Source: Gammaproteobacteria bacterium (lineage in GTDB: Bacteria; Pseudomonadota; Gammaproteobacteria; Xanthomonadales; Xanthomonadaceae). From it: DNA of 46,579 bases. Below the pieces are notes generated by a model, which saw only the letters and a list, made by a program, of their open reading frames with translations, ran no database searches and was not told where the DNA came from. How positions within the stretch are numbered: position 1 is the first letter of the stretch; each line of letters starts with the position of its first letter. The stretch is from the NCBI GenBank assembly GCA_026398715.1, contig JAPLSI010000069.1, forward strand, positions 1 to 46,579, written 5' to 3'. This document shows positions 35,609 through 46,400 of this stretch, piece by piece. The position numbers were made by a program, and so were the translations under genes.

Positions 35609-36367
35609 TCACTTGAGCATGTTGCGGGTCTTCATCGCCGCCCAGGCAATCAGGCCGAAGCCCAGCATCCAGCCCGTGTCGATCGGCGAGCCGGTCGCGT
35701 AGGTTTCCGACAACACCAGGTACGTGTACAACTGGTTGGCGACGTAATAAAGCAGGATGCCGGCCACCACGTACCACCAGCTTTTCCCTACCTCGCCGCC
35801 ACGGAAGGACGTCGCGGTCAGGATGGTGGTAGCCAGCAGGGCCGGGTCGAATATCGTGTAACCGATCGACGCGATCTTCATGGCCGGGTCCGGATCCACC
35901 AGGCCTTCGGCGTTGGCCTGGTAGGCCATCACGAATGAAACGGCGAACAACACCAGGGACAAGAGCTGGCCCCACATCGGGGTCTCCATGCCTATCGATC
36001 GCTTGAACAGCACCAGGCCGACGATCATCAGGGGCCCGGTCAACAGATAGCCGATGTCGGAGTAATACGGATAAGGCGTTTCGGCGCCGGCATTGAGGAT
36101 GGGATACGCGGCAAAGATGGTCGCACCGATGCCCCATGTCAGCACACCCGCTCCGATGGCGCCCCAGACGCGGCGCAACGGGCTGTCGCTCGGGAAGGCA
36201 TTCATCGCGTGGAAGCAGTAGCCCGCCGACAGCAGGCTGCTAAGCGTCTGCAACGCATTGGAGTAATACAAGCGGAACTGGGCATCCACGCCCATGGACG
36301 GAAACACCAGCAGCATCAGGGTGGAAATCACCCAGATTGCTGCAATCAACTTGGACATTGCGGACAT
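35609..36367 (-). CDS. Seven-helix integral membrane protein, unknown
   Basis: 252 residues from ATG 36367, which is best spaced from AGGGGAGA; two other ATGs lie within six codons. Seven hydrophobic helices are visible with little loop sequence. YPYYSDIGYLLTGPLMIVGLVLF and FDPALLATTIL...SWWYVVAGILLYYVANQLYTYL resemble the membrane sensor modules that often precede GGDEF or kinase domains (PSWADxxYLxxY-type), but here no output domain follows. Third gene of a minus-strand set with YjdF-like and PATAN-like genes. A sensor or transporter subunit are both possible. Confidence 0.75.
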   Translation of the reverse strand: MSAMSKLIAAIWVISTLMLLVFPSMGVDAQFRLYYSNALQTLSSLLSAGYCFHAMNAFPSDSPLRRVWGAIGAGVLTWGIGATIFAAYPILNAGAETPYPYYSDIGYLLTGPLMIVGLVLFKRSIGMETPMWGQLLSLVLFAVSFVMAYQANAEGLVDPDPAMKIASIGYTIFDPALLATTILTATSFRGGEVGKSWWYVVAGILLYYVANQLYTYLVLSETYATGSPIDTGWMLGFGLIAWAAMKTRNMLK

Positions 36368-36421
36368 GCGCATCTCTCCCCTGATGACGACGCGATTAGG
36401 ACAAACTCCCTTTGCAGCCCC

Positions 36422-36997
36422 TTACGAATTCAACTTGTCGTAGATGGGCTTGAACAATTCGTCGGCCTTTTTCGGGCCGACCATCATCGCGGCGTGCTGC
36501 CTGCAGCGCTCCAGAAACTCCTGGGGGTGCTGCATGGGGGGAGACAGACGGGCGAATTCCTCGATCTTTTTTTCCGCAGCGACGCCGAACAGGGGCTCGA
36601 GCACGGCCTGGGCGTCGCTTTGCATCGACAAATGGGAATAGAAGACGTGCGCCGGCTTCGCCGGGGCGACGGGCGCCGCCACAACCACCGGCGCAGGCAA
36701 GTGCCGCGGGTCGAGCAGTTCGAGTACGCGAGTCATCGGCAGCGGTTGCGAGCTGATTTCGACCGTCACCGCGGGCAGGCTGCTGACCTTGGCGAATTTC
36801 AGCCGCGTGATTGCGGCCAGGGCTTCAAGGGCGGGCATCTGCTGGAAGTTGACGTGGCAGACCTGGCCTTGTTCGACGGCGATCGAGCCCGAATGCAGCT
36901 TGCCGTCGTCGCCAACGTGATAGAACGAAACCTTCGCGGTCTTGCCTGCCGCGGCGAGCAGTTGCAGCGCCATGTGCAGGTCTTGCAGGTCAGCCAT
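36422..36997 (-). CDS. PATAN/DUF4388-like protein
   Basis: 191 residues from ATG 36997. Residues 5-60 (LHMALQLLAAAGKTAKVSFYHVGDDGKLHSGSIAVEQGQVCHVNFQQMPALEALAAI) follow the DUF4388/PATAN pattern: two-layer domain that reads out a bound partner in two-component and gliding proteins. Residues 130-190 (AQAVLEPLFGVAAEKKIEEFARLSP...ELFKPIYDKL) are a helical domain. No signal peptide or membrane helix. Its start overlaps the end of the YjdF-like gene by eight bases, so they are coupled. Assignment is by pattern and could be wrong. Confidence 0.7.
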   Translation of the reverse strand: MADLQDLHMALQLLAAAGKTAKVSFYHVGDDGKLHSGSIAVEQGQVCHVNFQQMPALEALAAITRLKFAKVSSLPAVTVEISSQPLPMTRVLELLDPRHLPAPVVVAAPVAPAKPAHVFYSHLSMQSDAQAVLEPLFGVAAEKKIEEFARLSPPMQHPQEFLERCRQHAAMMVGPKKADELFKPIYDKLNS

Positions 36998-37664
36998 TGC
37001 CAACGCCTCCGGAAGACCCAAGCATGCCCGTTCCCCGCGGGGGGAACAAGCGCCGCACCAGTGCGATGGCAATCAAGGCGCCGACAACCATCAGGGCCGA
37101 GTCCTTCTGCGAATCCCATTCGTCGCCCTGCGTGCCCAGGTAGGCCTGGCCCAGGTCGCCGCCGAAGACTTCGGCCGCGGCCCACTCGATGATTTCGTAC
37201 ACGCCCGCCTGCGCCGCCATGAAGGTGAACGGGATCAGGTAGCGCCAGAAGCCACGAAGGACGATCCGGGCGTCGAGCAGTTCGATCATTGCCGGCGTCA
37301 CCAGCAGGCCGTAAAGAAAGTGCACCAGGCGGTCGAAGTGGTTCCGCTCCAGGCCCAGCATGGCGTTGATCGGATGCCCGGTCAGCCGGGTGGACCAGTC
37401 GTCGTAGGGAACCTCGGCGTAGGTGTAATGGGCGCCGACGGCATGCAGCAACATGAAGACGAATACGGCGGCCAAGGCGGCGCGGGACAACAGGCGGTGG
37501 GTTGCGAACAGGATCGGCAAGGCGACCAGGACGAGCACGTTCTCCAGCGCCCAGTCCGCCCGGTACCAAGGGTCGATCGCCAAGGCCACCCACCATGCCA
37601 GGTAAAGCAAAAGCAGGCGCCGCGCGAAGGAGGAATCACCAGGTGGTGAGATCGGCTGGGTCAC
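36990..37664 (-). CDS. DUF2238 (YjdF-like) inner-membrane protein
   Basis: 224 residues from GTG 37664, chosen because GGGGAG lies six bases ahead and the protein then begins close to the first helix; no ATG fits. About six membrane helices; LERNHFDRLVHFLYGLLVTPAMIELL and MAAQAGVYEIIEWAAAEVFGGDLGQAYLGTQGDEWDSQKDSALMVVGALI are the DUF2238 signature, with conserved His and Asp/Glu that could bind a metal or proton. Function unknown. The GTG overlaps the stop of a short upstream frame (GTGA), hinting at coupled translation. Confidence 0.9.
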   Translation of the reverse strand: MTQPISPPGDSSFARRLLLLYLAWWVALAIDPWYRADWALENVLVLVALPILFATHRLLSRAALAAVFVFMLLHAVGAHYTYAEVPYDDWSTRLTGHPINAMLGLERNHFDRLVHFLYGLLVTPAMIELLDARIVLRGFWRYLIPFTFMAAQAGVYEIIEWAAAEVFGGDLGQAYLGTQGDEWDSQKDSALMVVGALIAIALVRRLFPPRGTGMLGSSGGVGNG

Positions 37665-37747
37665 GGCCGCTCCCCGGGCCCGGCCACCGAAGGGGCTCCG
37701 CAGGTGAAGACGTGGCCGTTCAGGCCGATACCGCCGATCCCTTCCAT
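37661..37747 (-). CDS. Short upstream frame (28 codons) coupled to the YjdF-like gene
   Basis: ATG 37747 follows a strong ribosome site (CAGGGGAGTC, spacing five) and encodes MEGIGGIGLNGHVFTCGAPS and eight more residues; its TGA overlaps the next gene's GTG as GTGA. It may be a leader peptide that sets translation of the YjdF-like gene, or the stub of a deleted gene. It is too short for a homology call. Confidence 0.4.
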   Translation of the reverse strand: MEGIGGIGLNGHVFTCGAPSVAGPGERP

Positions 37748-37899
37748 GCCGACTCCCCTGCCCAGGCTCGTTTAACAAGATTAACCCGGGACCGGCCCGA
37801 TGCGCGTCCTTGCGATTTGGTTCACGGTTTTGCACTTTGATGTGGTGTGCGGCCCGGAAACTGATAGCCTCGGAAGTCCCGCTAGAAAGGACCCATTCC

Positions 37900-38433
37900 A
37901 TGGCCATCTGGAAAGACAGCAACGCCAACCGGCAGGCCCCTGCCCCAGCGCCGGAAGCGCCGGACCACAATCGAATGGATCTTTCGCCACGCGTCGAAAC
38001 CGCGGCTTCGGCATCGCCTGCCGCCCGCGCCCAGTCCGACCGCGCCCGCGCCGAGTCGCTGATTGCCGCCGACATCATGATCGAGGGCAAGATCGAAGGC
38101 AGCGGCAGCGTCCGCATCGCCGGCAAGTTCAAGGGCGACGTGAATGTTCAGGGCGACCTGACCATCGAGGCCGGCGCCAAGCTGACCGGTAGCGTGCGCG
38201 CCGACAAGGTCACCATCGCCGGTGAACTTGAAGGCAACATCGAGGCCGCATCGCAGGTCAACCTGCTCGCGTCGGGCGTAGTGGTCGGCGACATCAAGGC
38301 CGGTTCGCTCACCGTCGCCGCAGGCGCCCGCATGCGCGGCAATACCGAGTTCGGCTGGGATGAAACCAAGGCCGCCATCGCCAAGTCGGCCAAGCCCTAC
38401 GCCAATGGCGTGGAGGCCGTAGGCAACGCATGA
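37900..38433 (+). CDS. Bactofilin family polymer-forming cytoskeletal protein
   Basis: 177 residues from ATG 37900 with AAAGGA upstream. An Ala/Pro-rich N-terminal tail (1-50) precedes the bactofilin beta-helix (about 55-150): SLIAADIMIEGKIEGSGSVRIAGKFKGDVNVQGDLTIEAGAKLTGSV and ASGVVVGDIKAGSLTVAAGARMRG show the repeating hydrophobic-Gly ladder. Bactofilins self-assemble without nucleotides and place cell-wall or polar proteins. No M23 peptidase gene, a common partner, is next to it. It is coupled by ATGA to the zinc-ribbon gene. Confidence 0.95.
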   Translation: MAIWKDSNANRQAPAPAPEAPDHNRMDLSPRVETAASASPAARAQSDRARAESLIAADIMIEGKIEGSGSVRIAGKFKGDVNVQGDLTIEAGAKLTGSVRADKVTIAGELEGNIEAASQVNLLASGVVVGDIKAGSLTVAAGARMRGNTEFGWDETKAAIAKSAKPYANGVEAVGNA

Positions 38434-38801
38434 GCACGCCTCGCCCCGGTACGCCTGGGGCGACTCGCGCCTGCCCGCACTGCAAGGAGCTCATCCTTGA
38501 AAGTGCGGCAGTGTGTCCTGCCTGCCGGCATCACGTGCGCTTCGACGCGGCCGCTGCCGTCGAAGAATCGCCCGTGCCCAGTCCGCTCCGAATCGAAGGA
38601 AGCATCCGCCAGCCGGCGGATGTTTCCGCGTGGGAGTACACCGTGGTGGTCACCATCAAGGACGACCGCGGACAGGAAATCGCCCGCAAGCTGATCGGCG
38701 TCGGCGCCATGGCGCCGAACGAGCAACGCACCTTCACGCTGGCGGTCGATGTCGTTACCGCCCGGTCCAAGGGCAAGTCCAAGTCGGGCACGCGCCACTA
38801 A
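38430..38801 (+). CDS. Zinc-ribbon protein coupled to bactofilin
   Basis: 123 residues starting in the bactofilin stop (ATGA). Cys15xxCys18 and Cys29xxCys32 in ACPHCKE and CPACRHH form a zinc ribbon. Residues 50-115 form a beta-rich domain (WEYTVVVTIKDDRGQEIARKLIGVGAMAPNEQRTFTLAVDVV). No signal peptide. The coupling suggests it works with the bactofilin, perhaps as an adaptor; no function is known to me. Confidence 0.85.
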   Translation: MSTPRPGTPGATRACPHCKELILESAAVCPACRHHVRFDAAAAVEESPVPSPLRIEGSIRQPADVSAWEYTVVVTIKDDRGQEIARKLIGVGAMAPNEQRTFTLAVDVVTARSKGKSKSGTRH

Positions 38802-38804
38802 AGC

Positions 38805-39071
38805 TCAGCGCAACTGGCTGTCCTTGCTGCCGCGGCGGTTGTAGCCGCTGGACGAACCCTCTTCCTGATCGTGTAATTCCTGGCACGCAACGCACAAACG
38901 CACGCCCGGAATGGCTTTGCGACGGGCGACGGGAATGGACTTGCCGCAGTCTTCGCAGTGCTTCAGGCCAGGCCCGCTGGGCAGCTTGCTGCGCGCCCGT
39001 TCGATGCCGTCCTTCACGGTCGCATCGATCTGGTCCTGTACCGCGCCATCACCCGCCCATCCGGTTGCCAT
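38805..39071 (-). CDS. YbiI-like DksA/TraR-type zinc-finger protein
   Basis: 88 residues. The zinc finger is Cys39xxCys42-17-Cys60xxCys63 in CEDCGKSIPVARRKAIPGVRLCVAC. Start MATGWAGDGAVQDQIDATV and the C-terminal GYNRRGSKDSQLR are almost those of E. coli YbiI. These short proteins lack the coiled-coil tip that lets DksA act through the RNA polymerase channel, and their role is unknown. It converges on the zinc-ribbon gene with three bases between stops. Confidence 0.93.
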   Translation of the reverse strand: MATGWAGDGAVQDQIDATVKDGIERARSKLPSGPGLKHCEDCGKSIPVARRKAIPGVRLCVACQELHDQEEGSSSGYNRRGSKDSQLR

Positions 39072-39230
39072 CGCACTTCTCCTGAACTGCCCGGCCTAAA
39101 AGCGGTCGACGGCTTCCTGGTGGCGGATTATATCAAGCAGGTCAAGGCTGCCTTGCTTGCAATGCTTCTGGTGGGCGGGCCTGGGTTCAGCCGGATACTG
39201 CCAGCATCAGGGAGCCAAGGAGGGCCAACC

Positions 39231-39689
39231 ATGCCAGAGACCATCTACGACGCATTGCGGGAAAGCCACGATATCCAGCGCAGCATGCTGCGAAAGTTGC
39301 TTCGCACCGAGCCGGGCACGCGCGACCGGATCGCATTGTTCACCCAGGTCCGCCACGAACTGCAGGCGCATGAAGCCGCGGAAGAGCGCTTCTTCTACGT
39401 GCCCATCCTGATGGATGACCTTGGCCTGTCATCGTCGCGCCATGCCCTTCACGAACACCACCAGATAGACGAACTGGTCGAAGACCTGCAGAAGATCAAG
39501 CCCGCGGACGACGCGTGGCTGGACAAGGCGAAGGAGCTCTCGAAGAAAGTCCACCATCACCTGCGCGAGGAAGAAAAGAAATTCTTCCAGGTGTCGGGCA
39601 AGGTTCTGGGAGCCGGGAAAAAAGTGTCGCTGGCGAAGGAATACCGCAAGGACTACGCGCGGATGCATCGGACGCTCGCACGGACGTAG
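39231..39689 (+). CDS. Hemerythrin-like (HHE) cation-binding protein
   Basis: 152 residues, ATG preceded by GGAGG. Four-helix HHE pattern: His13 in RESHDIQR, His42 and His47 with Glu51 in VRHELQAHEAAEERFFY, His74/77 in RHALHEHHQID, and His109 with Glu113 in VHHHLREEEKKFF. These ligands suit a di-iron site that may bind oxygen or nitric oxide, or store iron. The tail KVLGAGKKVSLAKEYRKDYARMHRTLA is Lys-rich. No signal peptide. It runs toward a convergent secreted-protein gene six bases on. Confidence 0.92.
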   Translation: MPETIYDALRESHDIQRSMLRKLLRTEPGTRDRIALFTQVRHELQAHEAAEERFFYVPILMDDLGLSSSRHALHEHHQIDELVEDLQKIKPADDAWLDKAKELSKKVHHHLREEEKKFFQVSGKVLGAGKKVSLAKEYRKDYARMHRTLART

Positions 39690-39695
39690 GCCGCG

Positions 39696-40214
39696 TCAAT
39701 TCAGTTCGTTGAAATCGAACTCTATCGTCTCGCCTTGCACCGTCACACTGAGTTTCAGCTTCAGCGGGATCGTCTTCGAGCGTTTCGGCAATTCCAACAG
39801 GAACTGACGGACCACCAATGCCCCCGGGGCCAGGTCCGCATTGGCCGCCGCCATGTCTTTCGCGTCCTTGGGCTGGTCCGGCACTTGCTCGGCCGACTTC
39901 ATGTCCAGGATGTTGTCGCCATGCCGGACAACGATGCCGGCATCGTTGAACGGAACGGGGACGACCGAGGTGTTCTTCACCGATACCGAAAGCACGGCCA
40001 GGCGGCCCGAGGTCGCCGCGAGCGATGCCCCCGCATGGAAACCCTTGCCCGCTGCGCTGATGATGGTCGCGCCGTTGATGACCTGGAGCTTTTGGTAATC
40101 GGTGGCCGGCACCGGGACGAAGCGTCGATCAGCGGCGGAGGCTGCCAGGCTCGTCCCGGCAAGCGCCGCAATCACGAGGAAGCGACAAGCGTGGCGACGC
40201 GAAATCCGGTTCAT
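39696..40214 (-). CDS. Secreted protein of unknown function
   Basis: 172 residues. A twin-Arg-containing signal peptide (MNRISRRHACRFLVIAALAG...ASAA) ends about residue 27; RR with following hydrophobics is compatible with Sec or Tat. The mature part looks like an immunoglobulin-like beta sandwich: LAVLSVSVKNTSVVPVPFNDAGIVVRHGD and LAPGALVVRQFLLELPKRSKTIPLKLKLSVTVQGETIEFDFNEL. I do not recognise a named family. It lies 74 bases behind... the large membrane gene is the next one upstream on the right with no overlap. Confidence 0.8.
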   Translation of the reverse strand: MNRISRRHACRFLVIAALAGTSLAASAADRRFVPVPATDYQKLQVINGATIISAAGKGFHAGASLAATSGRLAVLSVSVKNTSVVPVPFNDAGIVVRHGDNILDMKSAEQVPDQPKDAKDMAAANADLAPGALVVRQFLLELPKRSKTIPLKLKLSVTVQGETIEFDFNELN

Positions 40215-40288
40215 GGCAGGACCTGGCCTTTGGGCGATGCAAACATGCTATCGCATTCCAAATGCAGTGTCTGCGCCCCACCCGGCAG

Positions 40289-42655
40289 CTAGAAAATCGA
40301 GGAAAAAATCCGCTTCAGATAGCGCAGGCTGCCGGTCGTGGCGCCGGTGTCTTCGCTGGAAACCACGATCAGGCCGCTCGGGCCGTCCGGGCGTTGCCTG
40401 CGCACCAGCGTGAAGCCGTTGATCAAGGTCTTCCAGGGTGTCCGGCCGCTGTGCACGGTGAATTGCGCATGCCGATTCCAGGCGATCATCCGCTCCATCG
40501 GCACCGCGCGGATCTGGTGCTGGTCGATGTCCTCGACGCTGGCTTTCAGCAACAGGCGCCCTTCGCCGAACTGGCAGCGCGCGCTGTGGAAGACCAGGCG
40601 ACCGAACAACATCGTCGAAAGCCGCAGGCTCAATTCCGACTGCAATACGATGTTTTCGCTGGCGCCATGGAAGTCCTTGTAGCGGAAGATGACCTCCTCG
40701 CCTTCGCGCATCTTCCACTCCACGATGGACTGGCCGCCGCCCGCCGATGCCACCATGCCACGCGCCGCATCGCCCGGCCCCTGCGTCCGGCCGGCGTCCT
40801 CCAGAAGGCTGCCGCGTGCAAAGAAGAAGTACTTCCGTCGCAGGATGCGCGCCAGGGGCGCAGCCCTCGGCCACGGCGCAAAGGCAAGGTTGTTGTCTGC
40901 ATTCGACAGTTGCTTGCGGGTGACCAGCGGATAGCGGAAGGCGCGGTCGATGTCCAGCTGCGCTCCCGTCCGGTACTCGCCCTCGACCGGCTCCGCCCCC
41001 TCGAACCGGATCGTCATCTGCTCGTCGCTGTGGAACATCTCCAGCGCCAGCACATACAGGAAGCTCTTGATCGCAACCAGCCCCAGCACGATCCAGCCGA
41101 GCAGTTGCAAAAGGTCGCGTGTCCGGAAAATTTCGTCTGCATAGCGATGCGCACTGTCGCGCTGCGATGCAAGCCGGGAATCCAGCGTCAACGCGAGGTC
41201 GTCAACCTGCTGGCCTAGCCTTGCAGCGGCCACTGCAGCGGGCTCGCTCGCCCCCACCTTGCCCTCCAGCTTTGCGTGGGCGCTCGCATAGCCATCTTCC
41301 AGCGACTCGCGCACGGAATTCAGCAGGCATCCGCCCGGACGGTTCCAGCGGCACATCTGTCGGCCCAGGTGGAGGGTGGCAGGTACCAGGCTGCCCAGGT
41401 TCGCCGCGATCGCGTCGCCATCGGTGCCGCCCGCACGCGCTTGCGCGCTCAAGTCGCCCAGCCGTCGGAAAGCCGGCGCGGCCAGCTGTTCGTGCCAGCG
41501 ATCGATCGAGTGGTGCACGCTTTGCCGGAATCCCAGCGACTCCAGCTTCATCGGTGCGTCCGCGGCCTGGAAGCAGGCAAACGTCCCGCCATTTCCGTCC
41601 AGCATGCCGCCAGCGCCCTGCCCCTCGAAATCCGATTCGCTTAGCCGCAGCCGCAGGTCGGGCGACGCCACCGTGCAGTACCTGGGGATACGCAACACCG
41701 CCGCCAAGGCAGCCGACTCCACCGGCGCGTCGAATTCACGCTGCAATCGGCTGGACACGGCGGCTTCGTTCTCGGCAAGCATGCGCACGACGCCTGCGCG
41801 GCCGGCGTTACCGCCCTGGTCCATCGGTATGTCGGCCAGCACCCGCGCCACGCGATGCTCGAAGCGCAGGGGATGGAGCTGGGCGGGCGCCAGTCCTTCA
41901 TAAGCATCCCGCAATACCAGTTCGCGTCGTGCCAGCACCCTCGCGGTCAGTTCGCGCATGCGCGCGATGCGGGCGTCGCGCTCACTCATGTAGCGCACCA
42001 GGTCCAGCACGTTGGCCGCCGGCCTGGTCGGCGCATCCACCAGGGTCCGCAACTCGAGCTTGAGTCGCGCAAGTTCCGCGTCGTCTTCGGGTGCAGGCTC
42101 CAGCTTCAGCAGCGCCACCGGCGACAGCGAGGCCGGCAACGACGGTCCCGCCAGCTGGCCGCGATCCTCGCCGTTGGTGTTGGAGACAAAAGGCGCGCGC
42201 GCAACCCGATACCTTTCCGACAGGAATCGATTCAGATCCGCTTGCACGCCGATGCGGCGGATTTGTTCCGGCCGCAGCTCACCATCCATCCCGGTACACG
42301 GAACCACCGGTTCACCCGGCACGGAAACGACGCGACAAAACTCGTCCAGCGTCGTCAGCCGATAGGCAAGGGATTGGGCGCCGGCCGCCATCAGGCCGGC
42401 ACACAGCACCAGCACGCCGATGACCAGCGCCAGCGGGCTCCACAACACGAGGGCATCGCGCAGCAACTTCGAGGGTGATCGGCTGGTGGCGCGAAACTCG
42501 CGCCACAACGGCAGGTTCTGCCGCCACAGCTTGCGCAAGCCCTGCCAGGCAGCCAGCGCGAAGAAAGCAACGACCGCCGGCAGCGAATGCACCTCCGGGT
42601 TGGGCCACAACATCAGGACGATCGACAACAACGCGAGCAACCTGAGCACTTTCAA
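40289..42655 (-). CDS. Large membrane protein of unknown family, 788 residues
   Basis: Membrane helices at about 5-40 (LLALLSIVLMLW; PAVVAFFALAAW), 70-98 and 525-550 (LLGWIVLGLVAIKSFLYVLAL) divide it into a large periplasmic part (about 100-520) rich in helices, ending with CTGMDGELRPEQIRRIGVQ-type Cys-containing loops, and a cytoplasmic C-terminal part (550-788). The latter is beta-rich: EEVIFRYKDFHGASENIVLQSELSLRLSTMLFGRLVFHSARCQFGEG, somewhat like AIM24-type domains. Six or more cysteines lie in the periplasmic part and may pair. No enzyme motif was found. It is divergent from the hybrid kinase gene, 210 bases apart. Confidence 0.8.
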   Translation of the reverse strand: MKVLRLLALLSIVLMLWPNPEVHSLPAVVAFFALAAWQGLRKLWRQNLPLWREFRATSRSPSKLLRDALVLWSPLALVIGVLVLCAGLMAAGAQSLAYRLTTLDEFCRVVSVPGEPVVPCTGMDGELRPEQIRRIGVQADLNRFLSERYRVARAPFVSNTNGEDRGQLAGPSLPASLSPVALLKLEPAPEDDAELARLKLELRTLVDAPTRPAANVLDLVRYMSERDARIARMRELTARVLARRELVLRDAYEGLAPAQLHPLRFEHRVARVLADIPMDQGGNAGRAGVVRMLAENEAAVSSRLQREFDAPVESAALAAVLRIPRYCTVASPDLRLRLSESDFEGQGAGGMLDGNGGTFACFQAADAPMKLESLGFRQSVHHSIDRWHEQLAAPAFRRLGDLSAQARAGGTDGDAIAANLGSLVPATLHLGRQMCRWNRPGGCLLNSVRESLEDGYASAHAKLEGKVGASEPAAVAAARLGQQVDDLALTLDSRLASQRDSAHRYADEIFRTRDLLQLLGWIVLGLVAIKSFLYVLALEMFHSDEQMTIRFEGAEPVEGEYRTGAQLDIDRAFRYPLVTRKQLSNADNNLAFAPWPRAAPLARILRRKYFFFARGSLLEDAGRTQGPGDAARGMVASAGGGQSIVEWKMREGEEVIFRYKDFHGASENIVLQSELSLRLSTMLFGRLVFHSARCQFGEGRLLLKASVEDIDQHQIRAVPMERMIAWNRHAQFTVHSGRTPWKTLINGFTLVRRQRPDGPSGLIVVSSEDTGATTGSLRYLKRIFSSIF

Positions 42656-42867
42656 TCTCTCCCGTACCTTGATGGAAGCTTAACCTCCGCCTCGGCAAGC
42701 CTCCAAGCCGCCGATGTACGGCTTGTGAATGCTGTTACCCTGCCATCTCGTCTCGCCTCATTGCCACCGCACCATCGCGCTTCCGGGCGTGCCGCGTGGC
42801 AGCCTCGAGCCCGCAAGCTTTCCCGTCGTCGCCCGTTGACCTGGCCGCCGACTTCCCGAGCAACTCC

Positions 42868-44925
<2,058 letters not shown>

Positions 44926-45275
44926 AGCTGGCGGTACTCCTGTTGCGCAACGCAGGACACGAGGCGCTGTGCGCGACGGATGCGGAGTCGGGCCTGACAC
45001 TCGCCCGCGCCGAGCGCCCCGACTTGATCCTTATGGACATCCAGCTGCCGGGCATGGACGGCCTGACCGCTACCGGGCTGTTGAAGCAGGACCCGGCCAC
45101 TGCATCAATCCCGGTGATCGCGCTCACCGCCATGGCCATGAGCGCCGACCGGGCCAACGCGCTGGAAGCAGGCTGCAACGATTACATCGCCAAGCCGCTG
45201 CGCTACCAGGACCTCTACAACGCCATCAACGCCTTGCTTGCGCCCACCCTGGCGCCTTCTCCGGACTGAGACCCG

Positions 45276-46391
45276 ATGGCCATCGAACAACTTCCCATCG
45301 AACACCAGCCCATCGGCGAAGCAACCAGGCCCCTGGTGCTGGTCGTGGACGACCAGGTGGTGAATGTCCGCCTGATCACGGCGCTGCTGTCCCAGCAGGG
45401 TTATGCCACCATTTCGGCATTGTCCGGCGAAGAAGGCGTGGCCAAGGCCCTGGCCGAAAATCCCGACCTGGTGCTGCTGGATGTGCGGATGCCGGGCATG
45501 GACGGATTCGGCGTGCTGCGCGAACTGCGCGCAACGCCCGCGACGGTCGACCTGCCCATCATCTTCCTGACTGCCGACGACGATCGCGAAAACCTGATCC
45601 GCGGCTTCAGCGCCGGGGTCAACGATTACGTCACCAAGCCTTTCGTCGCGCGCGAGCTGCTGGCCCGTGTACGCACCCACGTGGACCTGAAGAATTCGCG
45701 CGACGCCCTGCGCCGCTTCGCGCAGGAAAAACAGGACATGGCCGAACTGGTCGCGCACGACCTGCGCAACTACCTGGCCAACATCATGTTCGCCACCGAC
45801 CTGCAGATTGCGATACCGGACGTGGACCTGGGCGTGGTTCGCCTGGCGCATTCCATTCGCAGTTCCGCCGACGCGGGCCTCCTGTTCCTGCAGGCCTTGC
45901 TCGAGCAACAGGAAGAACAAGCCTCCGGCGGCGTGATCGAGCCCTTGTCCGTGCGCCTGCTGCTCGACGAGGCAGTCGACTTGCTCAATGAAAGCGCGCG
46001 CGCCAAGCAGATCATGCTGCACATGCTTCCACACGACGTGATCGTCGTGTCCGGCCTGCGTTCGAGCGCCGTCCACGTATTGCAGAACTTGTTGTCCAAC
46101 GCCATCAAGTATTCGCCACAAGGCAGTCGCGTCAGCATCTGCGCCAGCAGCAAGGGCACGCGCGGGCGCATGACGGTGATGGATCGCGGGCCGGGCATCA
46201 GCAGCGCGGACCAGGAACGCCTGTTCCAGCGCTTCACGCGCCTGTCCTCGGAACCCACCGCCGGCGAAACCAGCACCGGGCTGGGCCTGGCGCTGGCCAA
46301 GCAACAGGCACGCGCCATGGGCGGCGACCTTTGGTACGAAAAACGCGACGGTGGCGGCTCGACCTTTACGCTGGAACTTCCGCTCGCCTGA
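45276..46391 (+). CDS. Receiver-histidine kinase (REC-HisKA-HATPase)
   Basis: 371 residues. Receiver 20-135 with Asp in LVLLDVRMPGMDGFGV and Lys in YVTKPFVARELLARV; a short coiled linker; a HisKA-like helix with MAELVAHDLRNYLANIMFATD (His in AHDLRNYL); HATPase at 240-370 with NLLSNAIKYSPQGS, DRGPGIS and TSTGLGLALAKQQ. A receiver ahead of the kinase makes it a cytoplasmic relay that is tuned by phosphorylation. It starts six bases after the CheY-like gene, completing a three-gene phosphorelay cluster with the PAS hybrid kinase. Confidence 0.94.
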   Translation: MAIEQLPIEHQPIGEATRPLVLVVDDQVVNVRLITALLSQQGYATISALSGEEGVAKALAENPDLVLLDVRMPGMDGFGVLRELRATPATVDLPIIFLTADDDRENLIRGFSAGVNDYVTKPFVARELLARVRTHVDLKNSRDALRRFAQEKQDMAELVAHDLRNYLANIMFATDLQIAIPDVDLGVVRLAHSIRSSADAGLLFLQALLEQQEEQASGGVIEPLSVRLLLDEAVDLLNESARAKQIMLHMLPHDVIVVSGLRSSAVHVLQNLLSNAIKYSPQGSRVSICASSKGTRGRMTVMDRGPGISSADQERLFQRFTRLSSEPTAGETSTGLGLALAKQQARAMGGDLWYEKRDGGGSTFTLELPLA

Positions 46392-46400
46392 TCGCCGGAA

